Of a stretch of 64,000 nucleotides of DNA, positions 60,849 to 64,000 are shown in pieces. The notes under the pieces were generated by a model, which saw only the letters and a program-made list of their open reading frames with translations, had not been told where the DNA came from and made no database searches. Position 1 is the first letter of the stretch; each line of letters opens with the position of its first letter. Both the position numbers and the translations under genes were made by a program. This stretch comes from Nitratireductor sp. XY-223 (GTDB taxonomy: Bacteria; Pseudomonadota; Alphaproteobacteria; Rhizobiales; Rhizobiaceae): assembly GCF_004959855.1 (NCBI RefSeq), contig NZ_SPNT01000010.1:34434-98433 (forward strand). The letters are read 5' to 3'.

Positions 60849-62204
60849 ATGACAAAACGCGTGGCGGTAGTCGGGGCCGGTCCGTCCGGATTGGCACAGC
60901 TTCGGGCATTCCAGTCAGCCGCCCGGAAGGGTGCGGACATTCCGGAAATCGTCTGCTTTGAAAAGCAGGAAGACTGGGGCGGGCTGTGGAACTACACCTG
61001 GCGTACCGGAACCGACGAATACGGCGAGCCCGTGCATTGTTCGATGTACCGCTATTTGTGGTCCAACGGCCCCAAGGAGGGGCTGGAATTCGCCGACTAC
61101 ACCTTCGAGGAACATTTCGGCAAGCAGATCGCGTCTTATCCGCCGCGCAGCGTGTTGTTCGACTATATCGAGGGCCGCGTGAAGAAGGCGGACGTGCGCA
61201 AGTGGATCAGGTTCCGCACGCCGGTGCGCCGGGTAACCTTTGACGAGGGTTCAAACAAATTCACCGTCACCGCGCACGACCTTGTCAACGACCGCGAGTA
61301 TTCCGAGGAATTTGACCACGTCGTTGTCGCTTCGGGCCACTTTTCCACGCCAAACGTGCCGCATTTCGAGGGCTTCACCACGTTCAACGGAAGGGTGCTG
61401 CACGCCCATGATTTCCGCGACGCGCTGGAATTCAAGGACAAGGACATCCTGATCGTCGGCACGTCTTACTCGGCCGAGGATATCGGCTCGCAATGCTGGA
61501 AATACGGCTGCAGGTCGGTCACCGTTTCCTACCGGACCGCGCCGATGGGTTTCGACTGGCCCGACAACTGGAAAGAGGTTCCGCTGCTTCAGAAGGTGGT
61601 CGGAAACACCTGCACCTTCAAGGACGGCACGACCACGGACGTGGACGCCATAATCCTGTGCACCGGCTACGTGCACCATTTCCCCTTCATGCAGGAGGAA
61701 CTGAAGCTGCGCACGGCAAACCGGCTGGCGACAGCAGACCTGTATAAGGGCGTTGTCTGGGTGGACAATCCCAGGCTCTTTTACCTGGGCATGCAGGACC
61801 AGTGGTACACCTTCAACATGTTCGACGCACAGGCCTGGTACGTGCGCGACATCATCATGGGCCGCATTGAAGTGCCCGATCGCGAGGCCAGGGCCGCCGA
61901 TGTGGAAGCGCGCATTGCCGCCGAAGACGCCCTTGAGGATGACTACGGCTGCATCGAGTACCAGGGTGCCTATACCGGCGAGCTTATCGCCGAGACGGAC
62001 TATCCGAGCTTCGATATTGCGGGCGCAAACGAGGCGTTCTTCCAGTGGAAGAAACACAAGAAGGAAAACATCATGGGCTTTCGCAACAACAGCTACCGGT
62101 CGGTGATGACCGGCTCGATGGCCCCGCCGCACCACACGCCGTGGAAAGATGCCCTGGACGATTCGCTGGAAAGCTATTTGCAGGTCGAGCTGGAGACGGC
62201 TTAG
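60849..62204 (+). CDS. tmm: Trimethylamine monooxygenase (bacterial flavin-containing monooxygenase)
   Basis: A 451-residue FMO that I recognise as Tmm. FAD motif [16 protein letters not shown] (9-24), the NADPH motif [14 protein letters not shown], and the FMO identifying sequence [11 protein letters not shown]. Long stretches such as [20 protein letters not shown] and [17 protein letters not shown] are shared with characterised Tmm of methylotrophs and marine Roseobacter/SAR11. It converts trimethylamine to its N-oxide with NADPH and O2. Start ATG 60849; a strong terminator follows. The usual downstream genes tdm and gmaS are not in the window. Confidence 0.93.
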   Translation: MTKRVAVVGAGPSGLAQLRAFQSAARKGADIPEIVCFEKQEDWGGLWNYTWRTGTDEYGEPVHCSMYRYLWSNGPKEGLEFADYTFEEHFGKQIASYPPRSVLFDYIEGRVKKADVRKWIRFRTPVRRVTFDEGSNKFTVTAHDLVNDREYSEEFDHVVVASGHFSTPNVPHFEGFTTFNGRVLHAHDFRDALEFKDKDILIVGTSYSAEDIGSQCWKYGCRSVTVSYRTAPMGFDWPDNWKEVPLLQKVVGNTCTFKDGTTTDVDAIILCTGYVHHFPFMQEELKLRTANRLATADLYKGVVWVDNPRLFYLGMQDQWYTFNMFDAQAWYVRDIIMGRIEVPDREARAADVEARIAAEDALEDDYGCIEYQGAYTGELIAETDYPSFDIAGANEAFFQWKKHKKENIMGFRNNSYRSVMTGSMAPPHHTPWKDALDDSLESYLQVELETA

Positions 62205-62245
62205 CGACCACACTACCTCCCTAAAGAAACTTGTGCTAGCAACTT

Positions 62246-62272
62246 GGGCCGGAGCCATCCGGCCCTTTTTTT
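62246..62272 (+). terminator. Rho-independent terminator after tmm
   Basis: GGGCCGGA-GCCA-TCCGGCCC followed by seven T: a perfect 8-bp GC stem, 4-base loop and T-tract, 42 bases after the tmm stop. Confidence 0.9.
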
Positions 62273-62308
62273 GATGCGGCAAAGCCAAAGACACTGTTTA
62301 ATTGCGGA

Positions 62309-63082
62309 ATGCGGGCCAGGAAAGAGAACAGCTTGAACGACGCGAGCGACGAAACGGCAGCGGCTTTGTTCGGCGACCAATCGATCCCGAGCACGGTACG
62401 CGTCGTGGTGGAAACGCTGTTTGCCAGGATCAATACCGAGGAGTACCCGGCGGACTCCCGCCTTCCCGCCGAACGAAATCTTGCTGCGGAACTGGGCGTT
62501 GCGCGCAATACCGTTCGCGAGGCGCTGAACCTGCTTGAGGCGCACAACGTCATCAACCGCCGGGCCGGCAGTGGCAGCTTCGTGATCTACAAGAGCCACC
62601 AGCTGCAAAACGATGTGATGCCGGCCTCCTCCGACGAAAGCCACCAGGTTTCCGAGGCAACCAGCCCCCTGCAGCTTCAGATCATGCGCGGCATAATCGA
62701 ACCGGAAATGGTGCGGCTCGCCATAATCAACATGGCGCCGCGCGCCATAGAGGCGCTCGGCGACGTGCTCATGCGCATGGAGGCGATCAGAACGGACGCG
62801 GGCGCCTATTCGCGCCTTGAGGACGAGTTTCATCTCCTTGTCGCGCGCGGCACCGGCAATCCGCTGCTTATCGCCTGCTATGAACTGATCATGGAAGTTC
62901 GCCAGCACAATTTGCGGACCGCCCAGCAAAAGCGCCACTTGTCGCCCAAACGCATCGAGCAGTATCAGCGGCGCTACAATTCCCTCTACAATGCCATTGC
63001 CCTGCGTGACATCGAAAATGCGGTGGAGATCGTCAAGCTCCACCTGGTCGACGAGCAACGGCGGCTGTTGCAGGAAGACTAG
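62309..63082 (+). CDS. FadR/GntR-family regulator
   Basis: A 257-residue GntR regulator of the FadR/FCD subfamily. The winged HTH reads YPADSRLPAERNLAAELGVARNTVREALNLL (split here: PAERNLAAELGV, then RNTVREALNLLEAHNVI), and the C-terminal FCD domain contains IIEPEMVRLAI, EFHLLVARGTGNPLL and HLVDEQRRL. The metal His residues of FCD are present (DEFH, HLVD). It is encoded behind tmm after a terminator, so it has its own promoter. Likely regulator of the tmm/LIV divergent unit through the CCAAT array. Start ATG 62309 lacks a strong ribosome site; TTG 62333 is an alternative. Confidence 0.83.
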   Translation: MRARKENSLNDASDETAAALFGDQSIPSTVRVVVETLFARINTEEYPADSRLPAERNLAAELGVARNTVREALNLLEAHNVINRRAGSGSFVIYKSHQLQNDVMPASSDESHQVSEATSPLQLQIMRGIIEPEMVRLAIINMAPRAIEALGDVLMRMEAIRTDAGAYSRLEDEFHLLVARGTGNPLLIACYELIMEVRQHNLRTAQQKRHLSPKRIEQYQRRYNSLYNAIALRDIENAVEIVKLHLVDEQRRLLQED

Positions 63083-63094
63083 GGCGTATCCGAG

Positions 63095-63991
63095 CTACGT
63101 CTGCGGCAGGCGTTCCCGGGAAAGCTGGCGCGGTTCGATTTCCCGGTCCTGTGTCGTCGGCACCGCGCGCTGGTCCCACATCTGACCCAGAGCGCGCATG
63201 TGTCGCTCGAGCAGGTCCCCGTGCGCCTTGCACCACTCGATGGTGGAGCGGAATTCCTGGATGCGGGCCTTGCCGTCGCGTATGGCGACAACCGGCCACG
63301 GGCCCACCAGCGCATTGTCGATACCGAACAATTCGCGCCCCCACCACTCGGCATCGCCGAAGGCGTGGGCACCCCTTCCGCCGGCTTTCATGGCAGTCAA
63401 CACCGAAACGGGCTCCACCGTGCCCGCCAGTTCGATCGCCTGGCGCCACAGGGAAAGGATCGAAACGTATTCCCATGAAACGGCGCTCCATGTCCCGGGA
63501 AAACGCGCGGAATATTCCTTGAAGAAGGCGTTTGGCCGGTTGAAGTTGACGCCGGGTGCGTTGAGCGTGGGATCGTCGAAATCCGGAAACTGGAAGACGA
63601 AGCCCTCCATGAACTCCTTGCTGGTATGCTCGATCAGCGTCCTGTAATTGTCCGCGGTGCACGAAATGATCTGTCCCTGGAACCCCTGCCGGAAGGCCTC
63701 CTCGGTCAGCGCATGAACAAATGGCTCATAGGCCGTATCCCAGCACAATATATCCGGATTTTCGGCCAGCATGCCGGAGACAATCGACGAAATGTCCGGA
63801 TTGAGTGCTGGAAAAAACACCTCGCGCACGATTGCGATCCCCGCCGCTTCGAACGCGGCGCGATAGGTGGCGATCGACGGCGGGGATGTCCCGTTCTCTG
63901 TTGAAAAAGGAACGGGCAGCGTTGCGGTTTCATGATTAGGCGGCCTGCGCCATGTCGTCAACCTGGTTGCTGTCGCCCGATCCTGCGCCAT
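63095..63991 (-). pseudogene. N-terminally truncated paralogue of the LIV binding protein
   Basis: From about residue 38 of this frame (position ~63880) to the end, the product closely follows the binding protein at 59261-60565 (shared TSKEFMEGFVFQFPDFDD and ELFGIDNALVG, and RALGQMWDQR near the end). The ~165 N-terminal residues, including signal peptide and first lobe strands, are missing; upstream sequence has no similarity. It would not fold as a binding protein or be exported. It converges on the GntR gene with 12 bases between stops. The C-terminus has a 22-residue tail not found in the other copy. The frame stays open to the window edge, so a chimeric longer gene is not excluded. Confidence 0.6.
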
Positions 63992-64000
63992 GTCTGTGGA

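Noticed and set aside
63936..64000. A second minus-strand frame ending at 63936 as the C-terminus of another gene
   Set aside because: Only about 20 codons are visible and nothing recognisable is encoded; cannot be supported from this window.

Overview
The window is GC-rich (roughly low 60s percent by eye), densely packed and rich in ATGA/GTGA-coupled operons. Its content is typical of a metabolically versatile alphaproteobacterium of the Hyphomicrobiales (Rhizobiales): many ABC, TRAP and TTT uptake systems, IclR/RpiR/LysR/TetR/GntR regulators, an imelysin/DUF1513 pair and a trimethylamine monooxygenase. The order is inferred from gene content only. I found no tRNA, rRNA, CRISPR array or complete mobile element.

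Layout. 1-5039: the end of a 3-hydroxyisobutyrate-dehydrogenase-type gene, a phosphodiesterase, imelysin, DUF1513 and an amidase. 5157-6920: cell-wall genes (M15-like lipoprotein, L,D-transpeptidase, OmpA/Pal-like lipoprotein). 6940-14575: an unusual cluster with a free acyl carrier protein, a lipoyl E2, a fused E1 alpha-beta, a methyltransferase, a GNAT, a class III aminotransferase and an SDR, but no E3. It looks like a small biosynthetic pathway that loads a 2-oxo-acid-derived acyl unit on an ACP. 14759-20918: a type I secretion pair, a secreted RTX haem peroxidase and an orphan PmrA/QseB-type response regulator, with a PmrA-type box between regulator and peroxidase. 21403-25389: a PotFGHI-type polyamine importer.

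25580-27417: small secreted proteins and a TetR regulator. 28148-31332: a flavin hydroxylase, a fumarylacetoacetate-hydrolase-family enzyme and an IclR regulator, with an IclR-like palindrome upstream. 31360-40086: an RpiR regulator divergent from an operon of N-formylglutamate-amidohydrolase-like enzyme, TRAP transporter, gamma-glutamylpolyamine-synthetase-like enzyme, aldehyde dehydrogenase and alcohol dehydrogenase. I read this as a gamma-glutamylated amine or amino-alcohol pathway. 40119-45758: TTT transporter, cytoplasmic formylglycine-type sulfatase and divergent LysR.

45897-55190: a RutR-like TetR regulator, divergent from an operon of uracil-DNA glycosylase, GMC oxidoreductase, NIPSNAP, BmpA-type nucleoside ABC transporter and an atypical nucleoside hydrolase, with two matching operator-like palindromes. 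55235-63991: a LIV-type ABC transporter divergent from trimethylamine monooxygenase (tmm) and a FadR/GntR regulator, followed by an N-terminally truncated second copy of the LIV binding protein. The best candidates for undescribed biology are the ACP/E1/E2 cluster, the gamma-glutamyl/TRAP operon, the RutR-like nucleoside operon and the tmm/LIV pairing.
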